Below, one piece after another: positions 47,841 through 59,094 of a stretch of DNA of 64,000 nt; position 1 is the first letter of the stretch; every line of letters begins with the position of its first letter. Below the pieces are notes generated by a model that saw only the letters and a program-made list of their open reading frames with translations, did not search any database and had not been told where the DNA came from. A program made the position numbers and the translations under genes. This stretch comes from Paramecium sonneborni (lineage: Eukaryota > Ciliophora > Oligohymenophorea > Peniculida > Parameciidae). The DNA is taken from positions 65,670 through 129,669 of the forward strand of contig CAJJDN010000047.1 of NCBI GenBank assembly GCA_905182985.1. The letters run 5' to 3'.

Positions 47841-49091
47841 TAATAATACAAAAAATAAGCTCATATTCAAAATTTTCTTCAAAAATATAGTTTCTTATAG
47901 ATTATATTATTCTAGTACTGTTACATTAACATCTAAAATTGAGCATCGAATTGTATTGGTTAAATATACCCTTTTTTTGAGTAGATACTATATCCTTTTA
48001 ATGCTCCAGCCTATTACTATTGTACAAACACTGGCTGTTAGAAATATTGATTTGTTGGTCTCTATATTACCAATAATGGTGATTCTGAGCGCTCTTTTTT
48101 AGGACTTTCTGGTGTTGTTATTTCATTACTTCTTTCATGAATAGTTTTCAAAGTGAAGTTATCCCTACGAAATTAAGAAATAGCATCTGATAATTTCAAT
48201 CCAAGATTGCATCTGATGGTGACACTAACCTTTTTCTCATGAGTAGGGGCTCTTAATTGATTTAAAACTAACTCAGTAAATAACAACATCATACATTTTA
48301 TATCATCTCTCAAGATTTTTGCCTTTATGTCTTCTTCTTATAGCTTTTCCCCATTATTTACTGATTCTTATTATAAAGTTGGCCTTGATCTTGGAGTATT
48401 TGGATAGAACTTCTTGTTTATTTCTATTTTACGTTTTAGAATATAAAATTACCTATTTTGAGCTCTTTATACAATAATGGATTAGCTTGTTCTTTCACTT
48501 TAGTAATCTCCCTCTGCTCTGGAAGTTCGTTGCATTTCTTTACTTAATTGACTGTTTTTTGAGTTTTCTGACTACTACAATCTGAATTTGGAGAAGTAGC
48601 TGAAGTAGATGAAGTATTGCTCTTTTTTAATGAAGACATTGAAGAAACCAATAAAAAAATATCACTTGCCCTTTTAGAAGGATCACTTAATAGCTTTTTC
48701 AAAGGATTCCATTTTGAGTTAAATTATTCTAATATTGGTTCTGTTAACACAGGAGTTACTTTGCATATAAATTCCAAGAAGGATTCTTTTAGTAATGTTA
48801 TTTCTTGAATCAATTCCATCAATTTAAAATAATTAATGAAATAAAGCAATTGTTTTACTTACCTTAATAAAAATAAATTAAGTTTATTCAAATAATAACA
48901 TCAACTATCAATAATTAAAATTTTCTTTATTAAGTTATTAATACTAAAACCATACGAATGTCTAATATGAGTAATATTTTAATAACTAATCAATAGTTAA
49001 CAAAATAATAATTGAATAGAATTATTCAAATATATATATATTAATTAAATTTATTTAGAAATAATAGTTAATATTAATACTAATGATAATA
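47841..49091. repeat. Duplicated block 2, copy 1 (1,251 bp), abutting a single N
   Basis: Identical as far as read to 49093-50343 (offset 1,252). Ends exactly at the N at 49092. Same architecture as the first duplicated block, so probably two contig ends that overlap. Confidence 0.9.
47879..48819 (-). CDS. Hypothetical protein (copy 1)
   Basis: 303 residues after a 29-nt intron at 48424-48452. Starts MELIQEITLLKESFLEFI, with a Ser- and Thr-rich stretch (SNTSSTSATSPNSDCSS), then helical DDIKCMMLLFTELVLNQL and TPESPKKERSESPLL, which resembles proline-directed phosphorylation sites, and a Q-rich end. No domain recognised. Probably the same gene as the one at 49131. Plus-strand frames across it are shadows. 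Confidence 0.5.
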
Positions 49092-49092
49092 N
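49092..49092. other. Assembly gap (single N)
   Basis: One ambiguous base between two identical 1,251-bp blocks. Confidence 0.95.
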
Positions 49093-50343
49093 TAATAATA
49101 CAAAAAATAAGCTCATATTCAAAATTTTCTTCAAAAATATAGTTTCTTATAGATTATATTATTCTAGTACTGTTACATTAACATCTAAAATTGAGCATCG
49201 AATTGTATTGGTTAAATATACCCTTTTTTTGAGTAGATACTATATCCTTTTAATGCTCCAGCCTATTACTATTGTACAAACACTGGCTGTTAGAAATATT
49301 GATTTGTTGGTCTCTATATTACCAATAATGGTGATTCTGAGCGCTCTTTTTTAGGACTTTCTGGTGTTGTTATTTCATTACTTCTTTCATGAATAGTTTT
49401 CAAAGTGAAGTTATCCCTACGAAATTAAGAAATAGCATCTGATAATTTCAATCCAAGATTGCATCTGATGGTGACACTAACCTTTTTCTCATGAGTAGGG
49501 GCTCTTAATTGATTTAAAACTAACTCAGTAAATAACAACATCATACATTTTATATCATCTCTCAAGATTTTTGCCTTTATGTCTTCTTCTTATAGCTTTT
49601 CCCCATTATTTACTGATTCTTATTATAAAGTTGGCCTTGATCTTGGAGTATTTGGATAGAACTTCTTGTTTATTTCTATTTTACGTTTTAGAATATAAAA
49701 TTACCTATTTTGAGCTCTTTATACAATAATGGATTAGCTTGTTCTTTCACTTTAGTAATCTCCCTCTGCTCTGGAAGTTCGTTGCATTTCTTTACTTAAT
49801 TGACTGTTTTTTGAGTTTTCTGACTACTACAATCTGAATTTGGAGAAGTAGCTGAAGTAGATGAAGTATTGCTCTTTTTTAATGAAGACATTGAAGAAAC
49901 CAATAAAAAAATATCACTTGCCCTTTTAGAAGGATCACTTAATAGCTTTTTCAAAGGATTCCATTTTGAGTTAAATTATTCTAATATTGGTTCTGTTAAC
50001 ACAGGAGTTACTTTGCATATAAATTCCAAGAAGGATTCTTTTAGTAATGTTATTTCTTGAATCAATTCCATCAATTTAAAATAATTAATGAAATAAAGCA
50101 ATTGTTTTACTTACCTTAATAAAAATAAATTAAGTTTATTCAAATAATAACATCAACTATCAATAATTAAAATTTTCTTTATTAAGTTATTAATACTAAA
50201 ACCATACGAATGTCTAATATGAGTAATATTTTAATAACTAATCAATAGTTAACAAAATAATAATTGAATAGAATTATTCAAATATATATATATTAATTAA
50301 ATTTATTTAGAAATAATAGTTAATATTAATACTAATGATAATA
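49093..50343. repeat. Duplicated block 2, copy 2 (1,251 bp)
   Basis: Identical to 47841-49091. Continues into unique sequence at 50344. Confidence 0.9.
49131..50071 (-). CDS. Hypothetical protein (copy 2)
   Basis: Same 303-residue protein as at 47879-48819, with the intron at 49676-49704. If the blocks are a contig overlap, only one of these two genes exists. Confidence 0.5.
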
Positions 50344-50368
50344 GTTATTATTAATTTTAAAAACTATT

Positions 50369-51129
50369 TCAAACAAATTCATTAAAATCTGTCATAGCAA
50401 TAAAAGCAATATCTTTATCAATAGTTTTCTTATTTTTGTGTGATTTTTATTTTTTTTATTTTTTTTATTTCTTATTTTTGATATGTGAAGATTAATGGAT
50501 CAAAGTTTATGATGATGCAGTAGCACAGAGACCACTATACATTTTAGAACGACCTAATTTACAACTAGCTCCTACAGGTCCTGCTAAGAATGCTTATTTT
50601 GCACCAGTGTATTTCTATAGAGATAATAATATAATTATTTTTACCTCATCGAAATAACAAACTATATATTCCGAAGCATTATCTTCAGCTTTTCCACATC
50701 CAAAAGCACTTGATCTGGCTGTAAGTAATTATTTAGCATTTTCAGGTTCTTTTAACCACTTTTCCATAACTTAATTAGTTCTCATTTGTTAATTAAGGTG
50801 TCTCTTAAAAAAAAGTACTCCATAATTTTAAAACTATTAATGATATGATTTATTACTTAGCCACAAGTGGAAGCTTTAAGTGGGCATTTTTCAACACATG
50901 TTTAAGCCATTTTTGCATATCCATTACTCCAATGAATAACATTCATATTTGATGCTGATTGTGATCCTTCAAAGCTTATTTAACCAGTTGCAACTTAATT
51001 TCTGATTTGATTTAGTGAATGAGCAAGTTAATTAGCCAATCCTGAATTGACTCCTTTATTATGTACATTGCAATATTGATTTGATGTGTTTACTAAGAAA
51101 AGTGTCAGAAACGATAAAATTATTCTCAT
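50369..51129 (-). CDS. Secreted CAP/SCP-like cysteine-rich protein
   Basis: 235 residues after introns at 50834-50856 (23) and 50615-50644 (30). Signal peptide MRIILSFLTLFLVNTSNQY. The CAP core is suggested by LAHSLNQIRNQVATGQ, VIHWSNGYAKMAQTCVEKCP, then EKWLKEPENAKQLLTARSSA and FGCGKAED with a following VCYFDE, the usual order of CAP elements. Cysteines are spaced as in secreted CAP proteins, but the catalytic-like His/Glu set is not all visible. The last 40 residues are lysine-rich and may be wrongly extended: an earlier splice or end is possible. Confidence 0.65.
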
Positions 51130-51220
51130 ATATTTTAATTTATGAAAATAATTAATTTCATATCAAAGCTTCAAAAATCAATCTATTTATTTTTATAATT
51201 AGATTGTGTTATATTTGTTA

Positions 51221-51839
51221 ATGTTGGGAGAGATGAAAATCTCTATTAGAAATTTTATTATGTCAAATAAATCTTCTAATTTGATAAATAATAGAAGGAA
51301 AGAGAAATAGAATTAATAGAAAGCTAGAGAGAAATTATAAGGATATAATTTAGAATTACTAGAGAATTATTCTAGTTATTTTGGATGATATTTTTATAAT
51401 AATTTCGAAAACAAAAAGTATAAAACCACAAAATATGATTGGGCTGAAGTTGATTTTAAAAAAAAAAGATTATTGGTATCATTTATTTGAAATTATTGGT
51501 ACAAAGAATATTGAATGTATTAATTTGGGTAACTGAAAAACTTATAAAATTGAATAAGAATAAAATTGGGTGTTTAGATAGAATGGTAAGGATGTAAATT
51601 AGACAATTTAGAGTAATAGAGGAGTTTGTTTATGTAAAAAATTGTTAATAAGGGGATCATAAACTTATTTTAGATAAGTTCTAGAAGACATTAGAAGAAT
51701 AAAGAGAAGTGTATGTTTTGAATTTTTTGAGTTCTAAAGAAGGCAGTTTTTATTTTGGGTTAAGAAAGTTGGTAAGAAGAGATTTTAAACTTAGTTGTAT
51801 AAGCCAAATGAAATAATCAATGAAAAGTTGATAGAGTGA
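51221..51839 (+). pseudogene. Broken gene with in-frame TGA and a poly-A frameshift
   Basis: The frame starts MLGEMKISIRNFIMSNKSS and shows coding character (YNLELLENYSSYFG, then TGA, then YFYNNFENKKYKTTKYDWAE). After a run of ten A the frame shifts by one base to DYWYHLFEIIGTKNIECINL, meets another TGA, then runs on as KTYKIEQEQNWVFRQNGKD to TGA 51837-51839. No GT...AG intron removes the stops. Both internal TGAs would fit a former TGG. No family recognised. Confidence 0.5.
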
Positions 51840-51922
51840 TGTACGATAAAGAAAGACGAAGTAATGGTGGGTGAGGTATACCTTTAACTGGAATGATAAA
51901 AAAAATAATATAAATTATTTTA

Positions 51923-52297
51923 ATGGGATCGATCCTCAATAAGCAAGAGGTTTCATCAAGAAAGCTATCTGAAATGCCACAAGAACAAAAGTCAATACAC
52001 TACACATAGGAAGTTTAGGAGAACGAATAAGCTAGAATTGTGATTTAGACTTATAGAGACACAAAAATAAGTCGTAAAGTCCATAACTTAGATCCCGAAG
52101 TTAAATTAACATTTAGCAAATAATTCCCAAAGAAATAGGATCTATCAATTGCTCATGGTTAAACTAGTTCAATTCAATAAAAGGAAACATTTCAATTGTC
52201 TCCGCGATCACCAGATAAGGATAGTGACTGTGATTGGTAAGACATCTACGGAGATCATTGTTTTACATTAAGTGATGGTCATGCAGCATAACATTGA
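51923..52297 (+). CDS. Hypothetical protein with myristoylation-like N-terminus
   Basis: 124 residues, single exon. Starts MGSILNKQEVSSRKLSEMPQ; Gly2 with Ser/Lys following fits an N-myristoylation site. The middle has VKLTFSKQFPKKQDLSIAHG, and the acidic end includes DKDSDCDWQDIYGDH. No domain recognised. Confidence 0.55.
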
Positions 52298-52362
52298 TTA
52301 TTTTAATTTTTTGTTTTTTTATTTCTTTATTTCTTTGATGTCAACAAGTAGAAAACTTTAAA

Positions 52363-52989
52363 ATGAATACAATAATTGTATATACAAAATGATGTATACT
52401 TTGTCAAAGAGATGTGTAAAGGCTATAACTGGAGGTAGAAGTTGATAAGTAAATTCTAGAATTAGTTGATCATCAAAAATTCGCTGCATTGATAGGCAAA
52501 TAATTTGGAATATTAACTAAATTAGAGGAAGAGAGATGTGTTTAATTTAAATTTTCAGAATCTTTAAGAGAATTATCAGAATTACTAGGATTGTAGGGTA
52601 TAAATTTAAATATTATAGAGGAAAATCATGATATCATATGGAATAATTAATAAAAATAGAAAGTTCAAATCCAGTAGTAATCAAAACTATTGGAACTAAA
52701 TCATAAAAATTATAATCCTGTAAAGAATGTTTCAAAATCAATTGATCATAAAATGTTTAAATAAATAGGAGGAATTACACGTCCTGAAACAGAATTAAAA
52801 GAAGCAAAAGAAAGTAGGGATTTTTCTTATGTAAAAGAAATGAAAGAGATAAATTAAAATATTTCAAAAAATTCTTTTTTTATTTAGAGGAAATAAATAT
52901 AAACAGAAACAAATGGAATTTAGAAAACATTAGAGTAGAAGGAGAGAGAATTTTTAGAAAGATTCAGATAGAAATTAGAGGAGCATTGA
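52363..52989 (+). CDS. Glutaredoxin/thioredoxin-like protein with in-frame TGA beside a CxxC motif
   Basis: The frame opens MNTIIVYTK, then TGA (52390-52392), then CILCQRDVQRLQLEVEVDK and QILELVDHQKFAAL, which is the start of a redoxin fold with CxxC. With a 21-nt intron at 52598-52618 it continues to TGA 52987-52989, 201 codons in all. The second half is a lysine- and glutamine-rich helical tail (ERFRQKLEEH end). No GT...AG intron of allowed size and phase removes the TGA. Trp is common just before CxxC in such proteins, so TGG to TGA is the simplest change; selenocysteine is less likely because only 43 bp separate this stop from the end of the next gene. Confidence 0.5.
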
Positions 52990-53032
52990 TTAAATTTGAT
53001 TTATTATAAAAAAACTATTTAATTAAATACAT

Positions 53033-54231
53033 TCATGATTAACCTATTAAAATAGTATCTTCAGAGTATTCTTAATCATCTTCAGTTTATTCATCATAAA
53101 GCATTCCTAGCATTTTTCTTTTTCTAATTATTTATCTCTCAATTGGTTAGTTTTTTATTTTGAATTCCATTAATTAATCATACATATCATAACTACAATC
53201 AATATCTTCAGAAAGCCACTAAAGAAAATTAAAAATAGAAAATTACCAATATGTTATCATTACTAACTATATTTAATTTGAATTTCATTTTTTAATCATA
53301 CACTCTTAAACTTTTGAATTCTTTCCAAATATTAGTTAATTTAACAGTATCATCGCAAACATAAATAGGATCTCCTTGAAACATACATTCTGTATAAACC
53401 TTAGGACACATTCTATAAGTTGGTTCATAAAGTTTTGCAACCTTGACAGTTAATTCAATTTATTTAGGAAAGAAGGATTTGTCATTCAACATTTATATTT
53501 AAAGATTATTGCCGAATAATTAGAAAGATTCCATTCCCAAAATTAGTGTATCATCTAAATATGTTCCCTTTTAAACCAGAGCTTTTGAATATTTCAATTA
53601 AATATACTTGCTACTTCTGTATCATTAAGTGTAGTTGAACTCATGTCTTAAGCTAATATATAGCAGATATACACATATTAAAAAGTAGATTCAACTTGTA
53701 TCGTTAGATTTTAATTATCAAAAGAAGAGTATAATTTTAGCATAGGTTTCTTGCCACCATATTTAAAAAAACCAGCAAACCCAGAAATAAATACTGAATG
53801 TTACATTGGAGATGTGTAAATTTGTTCCAAAGTTACTTAAGCTCTTTCTTACAATGGAAAACATCCAGAATCATAAGTATCTCCTCCAAAAGCATACCAA
53901 GTATAAAGTACTGACTTAGTGCAGCTTTTTGAACAAACTACTTAAATTGTGAATCCTATTTAGATCTTGAATTTATATTACCTGTTGTGTTAACTTTCAT
54001 GAGCTCAACATGTATGTCTAAAGCAAAATCAGAGAACTGCATTTCATTGGTGTAATTACTCAAAACGAAGATTACTTATGGAACATAAACTTTGTAAACA
54101 TTTAAGAATTTGATATGAGTAATTGTGTCTTTTTCACAAGCTATACCTTCAGCTCCAATTAGTAACTAACCATTTTCTAAAATTGGATATCCATAAACTA
54201 GAATCACTAATTGAAGTAGCAAAACGTACAT
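53033..54231 (-). CDS. Secreted protein of unknown family
   Basis: 372 residues after introns at 53956-53981, 53582-53607 and 53219-53246. Signal peptide MYVLLLQLVILVYGYPIL. The chain is beta-rich with several cysteines (VVCSKSCTKSVLYTWYAFGG, RMCPKVYTECMFQGDPIYVC). Repeating FxDxALDIHVEL and LTIQVESTFQYVYICYI stretches suggest immunoglobulin-like or lectin-like sheets, but no family was recognised. The C-terminus is acidic (EDDQEYSEDTILIGQS). Confidence 0.65.
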
Positions 54232-54311
54232 TTATAAATTAATAAATATAAGTATATAAATATTAATACACCATTCTTTTTATAAATATTATAAAATATT
54301 TTATTTCTCTA

Positions 54312-55379
54312 ATGCTTGCAGGCAAAGAAGAAAAACCACCTCGACTTACACGAGTAATCTCACCTTCAACCTTAGTCAAATCGCGGTAATTTTGAGAGCG
54401 AACAATTGCCAGATTATTTAAGAAGTACCTTCTCTGACACCTTTAAAATGTAAGAGCCACCCAAACTCTAGAAAGGAAAGAAAATCTTACCATAATATGC
54501 TTTTGGTAACTCTCTCGAATCACCTTCCTTTTTCCGTAATCCTAACACATTGATCTGCAGAGAAAGCTATGATAATCCATTCCTAAAACTCAAAACTAAA
54601 CCTCATAGCAAATGGGAAACCTTACGAAGTAGTACTCTCAACAATTTTGAGTTTTATAATGTTAACGAACAGAAATTTGCCAATCTCCCAAATAAAGGAT
54701 ATAAAAATATTAAAATAGTTAAGTACTATGTTTCTTAATCATTATAGTACTGTAACTAATCAAGTACATTATGTTTAGACACCATAAATCAAAGGTGAAG
54801 AAAATACTTTTTAGCTTGCTTATCGAACACTTTAAAAGACAGGACTCTTTGGTAGAAAGCATGGTAAATACGATATACTATAGTGGTAGAATTGTTCACA
54901 GATTTTATTGAAAAGAATGATAATTAAAATGTTTATGGTCATCTCAATGATAGACAAAGACCTAAGGGACGTTTGAGAGATGTTAAAAACTTCAGTTTCA
55001 CTCCTTAAGAATTTGAAATTTATAAAAGAAGAGCTAGTCATTATCAAAATTCTAATCTTAGCAAATGTTTTTAAAAATCAGATTTGCCAATCGTAAACCA
55101 AAATTAATTAAAAAAGGATAAATAAATTGAAAAGTACTACTCGAGAGATTAAAGGTATTATTTTTTCATTAATTTAGTTATATCAATTCACTTAATAATT
55201 CTATAATTGTAACTCAAATTGGCAAACAATTAAGAGGAAAGAAAATGGATAAATATAAGTATTTTATTATAAATATGTAAAGTGCTGATTTAAAGTTATT
55301 GGATTATAGGGAAAATGATATTGCTTTGATAGACAAATTTGAAGAGCATTTGGAATTTGAAAAATTATATGGAAATTGA
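54312..55379 (+). CDS. Hypothetical protein
   Basis: 325 residues after introns at 54354-54375 (22), 54723-54747 (25), 54795-54814 (20) and 55155-55177 (23). Starts MLAGKEEKPPRLTR. It contains PSFFRNPNTLICRESYDNPF and a charged end with LRGKKMDKYKYFIINMQSAD and DKFEEHLEFEKLYGN. No known domain. It is followed 15 bp later by the cyclic-nucleotide-binding gene, so a fused gene model is possible but not needed. Confidence 0.55.
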
Positions 55380-55394
55380 TTAATTTAATTAACC

Positions 55395-57576
55395 ATGAAA
55401 TCTACAATACTCCCTGAATCTATACATAGACAATATTTTACAAATCACATCAATTCCCTTTAGTCCATAAAGACAAGAAAAAATAAAGTTGAAGAAGACT
55501 CTATAGGTGTAATCCGTTAACGTAAAGTGTCTAATATCCTTAAGTTTCTATGATGAAAAAGATAAAAACTCAAGTTTAAGCTTTTGAATTACATGAAGAA
55601 CACAAAAGCATAGCATATAGTAACCAAAAGATACGCTAAGCTATTATGAAAATTAGTAATCAAAAACCTATATTTCCTAAATTACCACATATACGTAAAG
55701 AAAAAACAGAAGTATCTGATTAAATTGAAAGGGAGAATAAAAGACTCAAAAAAAGCATTGAAAACCTTTAAAATAGTCTTACTTATAGAACCAATCATTA
55801 GAACATTAAGAAATCTTATCAGCAAATACTCAGTTAGTATTGTTAATCAAGATTGTAGTAATAAAATGAATAATTATAATAATGATTCCTAAATTGTTAA
55901 TTCTTCTATTGGACCATTATCTGTGAGAAGAAGTACATTAAATTTTACTTTCGGAAGAGAATATGATTTGCCATCTGAATCTTTTGATAAGGCAGTCGAG
56001 ATTTTATCAAAGAATTTATAATTGAATGAATAAGCAGCAAGAATTTACATGTAAGACATACTTAGAGAATTCGGGTAAATAAATAAGTTTATAATTTCAG
56101 TTATTTTAAAGCCCTTGAATAACAAGAAGAATATTTTGATTACATTGAATAAACTATCACTAGTATGGAGTATAAACAAGTTAAGAGAGGAAATATTGTT
56201 TTTCATTGTGGAGAAAGAGGAGATTATTTTTATCTCATTCTAAGAGGAACAGGTATAGTTTATGTCCCAAAAAAGTAATTTATTATTTTTGATATTGTAG
56301 ATAAGAAGAACTTGTTTAATAGAAAACAATCTTATTAAAAGTAGATTAATGCAAGGAAGATTTGGCTAATACTAAAAAGAAGGATGAAATAAAATAATTA
56401 TAAAAACAGTTACAAGATCTTTAAACTTAATTGTAAGATTATTAAAACCCTGAAGACATTTTACTGTTTCCTTTCAAAAGTAGATATTATTAGAAACTAT
56501 AAAATGGATAAATGATATGTCTCTATAAGAAAGTAAATGTAATGAGGGAAGGGGAATGTTTTGGAGAAGTTTCTCTGTTTAGAAATGAACCTAGAGCAGC
56601 AACATTAATAGCCTTAGAGACGTTACATCTTGGTGCACTTAATAAAACTAATTATTTACGAATATTTGAAAGTAAATTAGAAAAATTAAATTTTACTCTT
56701 GGTATGTTAAGTAAATTGTTTCCTTAATCATCCAAAGAAAATGTTATTTAATTAAGTTTTGATTTTCAAAAAAAAATATATTCAATTAATTCCACTATTT
56801 TTAAATAAGGTGATGTTGTAGATGGTTTGTATCTTATTTTTTCAGGAATAGTTGAAATTATTTGTGATAATGTGCGTGTTAATCAATTTTGTGAAGGATA
56901 GTTTGTAGGGTTATTCGATTTAAAAAATCCAAGTTTAAGAACATATTCTGCAATATCTGGTTCATATGAAACAATCATATACTTTTTACCAAAAAAGAAT
57001 TGTAATGGTTTAGATAAATTTATGAGAGAAAGAATGACTGATTTAAGAATAAGTAGTGAAACTTATAGATAAGAATGGGTAAAGAAATGTCATAATATGA
57101 TTGCTTTATAAAAAAAAGAATCAAATAAATCTTTATTAAAAGGTGTGAATACTAAGGATGTTCTTCAATAATGTATATTACCTAATAAAACATAAACTAA
57201 TTCAAACAAAATATCAAAAGATAGGATAAGTGAAATAGTAGAGTATAATAATGTACAATGTTCATTAAAAGAGAAATTGCAGAATGTTAAATTATGTTTA
57301 CAAATGAGAGATTTTGATAAGGAAAAAGAATTGGTTGAAAAAATGATGAGGTAATAGCATTCATTGCTTCCTCGTTTAAGAGAAAGACCAAGAAATTTAG
57401 TAGAGACTTATACAGTTTTAATGTCCAAAGTTTAAAGAGCATCTCCTTAAAATAATATGTTTGAATCATAAAATCATAGTGAACATTTATCAAAGAATAT
57501 TCATGTTGAAAGATTGAAATATTTATTTTAGAAGAAGAAAAGTGAATAAATTGTTAATAAAATGATGGGAATATGA
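55395..57576 (+). CDS. Cyclic-nucleotide-binding domain protein
   Basis: 695 residues after introns at 55522-55544 (23), 55833-55851 (19), 56075-56100 (26) and 56275-56300 (26). The first half of a cNMP-binding fold is seen in VKRGNIVFHCGERGDYFYLI, and its phosphate-binding cassette in GECFGEVSLFRNEPRAATLI, with FGE and the following Arg kept. About 95 residues of coiled coil (QLQKQLQDLQTQLQDYQ) lie between them. A second, weaker domain follows (FKQGDVVDGLYLIFSGIVEI) without the cassette. No kinase or channel part is present. It is a likely cyclic-nucleotide sensor of cilia, by inference. Confidence 0.78.
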
Positions 57577-57965
57577 GTATAGTGAAAAAATAAAATTTAA
57601 ATACTTATTATTATATATTCATTAATTTTCATTAAAAATTGATATATATTGTTTTGATACACAATTTTAAATTTCTTGTCAAATTTTGATTGAATGTTAC
57701 ATTAGAAAAGAGTTTAATCGTTTAAATATAATAAGAATAAAGTGAGATTTTTGAGTTTCTATTGATAATAATTTTTTAAAGTTTAGAAATATGTATTATA
57801 TAAGAATTATAGTGGACTAAGAAAATAAAAGTTATAAAATATCATTAATATTAATAAGATAATATTTGATGTGATTTCTAATAATATTTTAGATTGTAAG
57901 ATTTAAAAAAGAATGAATGTAGAAATCTTAAAAATTATTTAAGCTATTTTTGATAAATAAATTAA
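57577..57965. other. Intergenic, AT-rich
   Basis: No feature recognised between the cyclic-nucleotide-binding and ERGIC3 genes. Confidence 0.4.
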
Positions 57966-59061
57966 ATGATAGGTGGAGTGTAATAAAGATTGAGAAAATT
58001 AGATATTTATCGTAAATTACCAGCAGATTTAACAGAGCCAACAACAGCTGGTGCATTAATTTCAGTCATAAGTACAATAGTGATAGTTATACTATTTATC
58101 ACAGAATTACAAGTAAAGCTTATTATTATATATATTGATAGGCATATATTGAAGTAGATAATAGTAGTGAGATGTTTGTTGATATAAATCGAGGTGGTGA
58201 ATAAATACGTGTTAATTTGGATATTGAATTTCATAAATTTCCTTGTGACATTCTATCTTTAGATGTTTAAGATATAATGGGATCTCATGTTGTAAATGTT
58301 GAAGGTAGATTAATAAAAAAGAGAATAAAGAATGGGAAAATAATATCTGAAGAAGTTCATTCAAATCATGAAGGACATGATCATCATGGATAGCCATCAA
58401 TAGATTTTGGACGTATAGAATAAGCATTTAAAGAAAAGGAAGGTTGTTAAATTGCAGGATATATTATAGTAAACAAAGTACCAGGTAAAGGAAAGTTTAT
58501 TAATTGATTAGGTAATTTCCATGTATCAGCTCATGCTTTTGGTGGAATATTGCATTAAGTATTTTAAAGGAGTTAGATAACAACATTAGATTTATCACAT
58601 ACAATAAATCATATATCATTTGGAGAAGAAGATGATTTATAAAAAATAAAAAAATAATTTTAAAAAGGTGTGCTTAATCCTCTTGATAATACAAAGAAAG
58701 TAGTATAAGGATCAAGCGGAATGATGTTTTAATATTATATATCTGTTGTACCAACAACTTATATTGATGTATCAGGAAATGAATACTATGTTCATTAATT
58801 CACTGCAAATAGTAATGAAGTATAAACTGATCATCTTCCAGCAGTTTATTTTAGGTATTATAATAAAATATAATAATTAGATATGACTTGTCTCCAGTAA
58901 CAGTTAAGTTTTTGTAATATAGGGAAAGCTTCTTACATTTTTTGGTTTAGATTTGTGCAATTTTAGGAGGAGTATTTACAATTGCTAGTATTGTAGATGG
59001 AATGATACATAAATCAGTAGTTGCTTTACTTAAAAAATATGAAATGGGTAAATTGAGTTGA
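57966..59061 (+). CDS. ERGIC3: ERGIC3/Erv46-like cargo receptor
   Basis: 337 residues after introns at 58113-58141, 58485-58511 and 58855-58880. An N-terminal helix (ISTIVIVILFITELQAYIEV) and a C-terminal helix (CAILGGVFTIASIVDGMI) flank a lumenal domain. Family landmarks: RKLDIYRKLPADLTEPT near the start, CDILSLDVQDIMG, GCQIAGYIIVNKVPGNFHVS and YDLSPVTVKF before the last helix. It cycles between the ER and Golgi in COPII vesicles with Erv41. A histidine-rich insert (HEGHDHHG) is species-specific. Confidence 0.92.
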
Positions 59062-59094
59062 AATAAATAAATATAATATATGTTTATAGTGATA

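Noticed and set aside
48617..48808. A 63-codon frame found twice (also 49869-50060)
   Set aside because: It is antisense to the hypothetical gene in the duplicated block, and the second copy is the assembly duplication.
52363..52989. Selenoprotein call for the redoxin gene
   Set aside because: The TGA precedes a complete CxxC, where Trp is usual, and the 3' gap is too short for a normal SECIS; kept only as one of several explanations.
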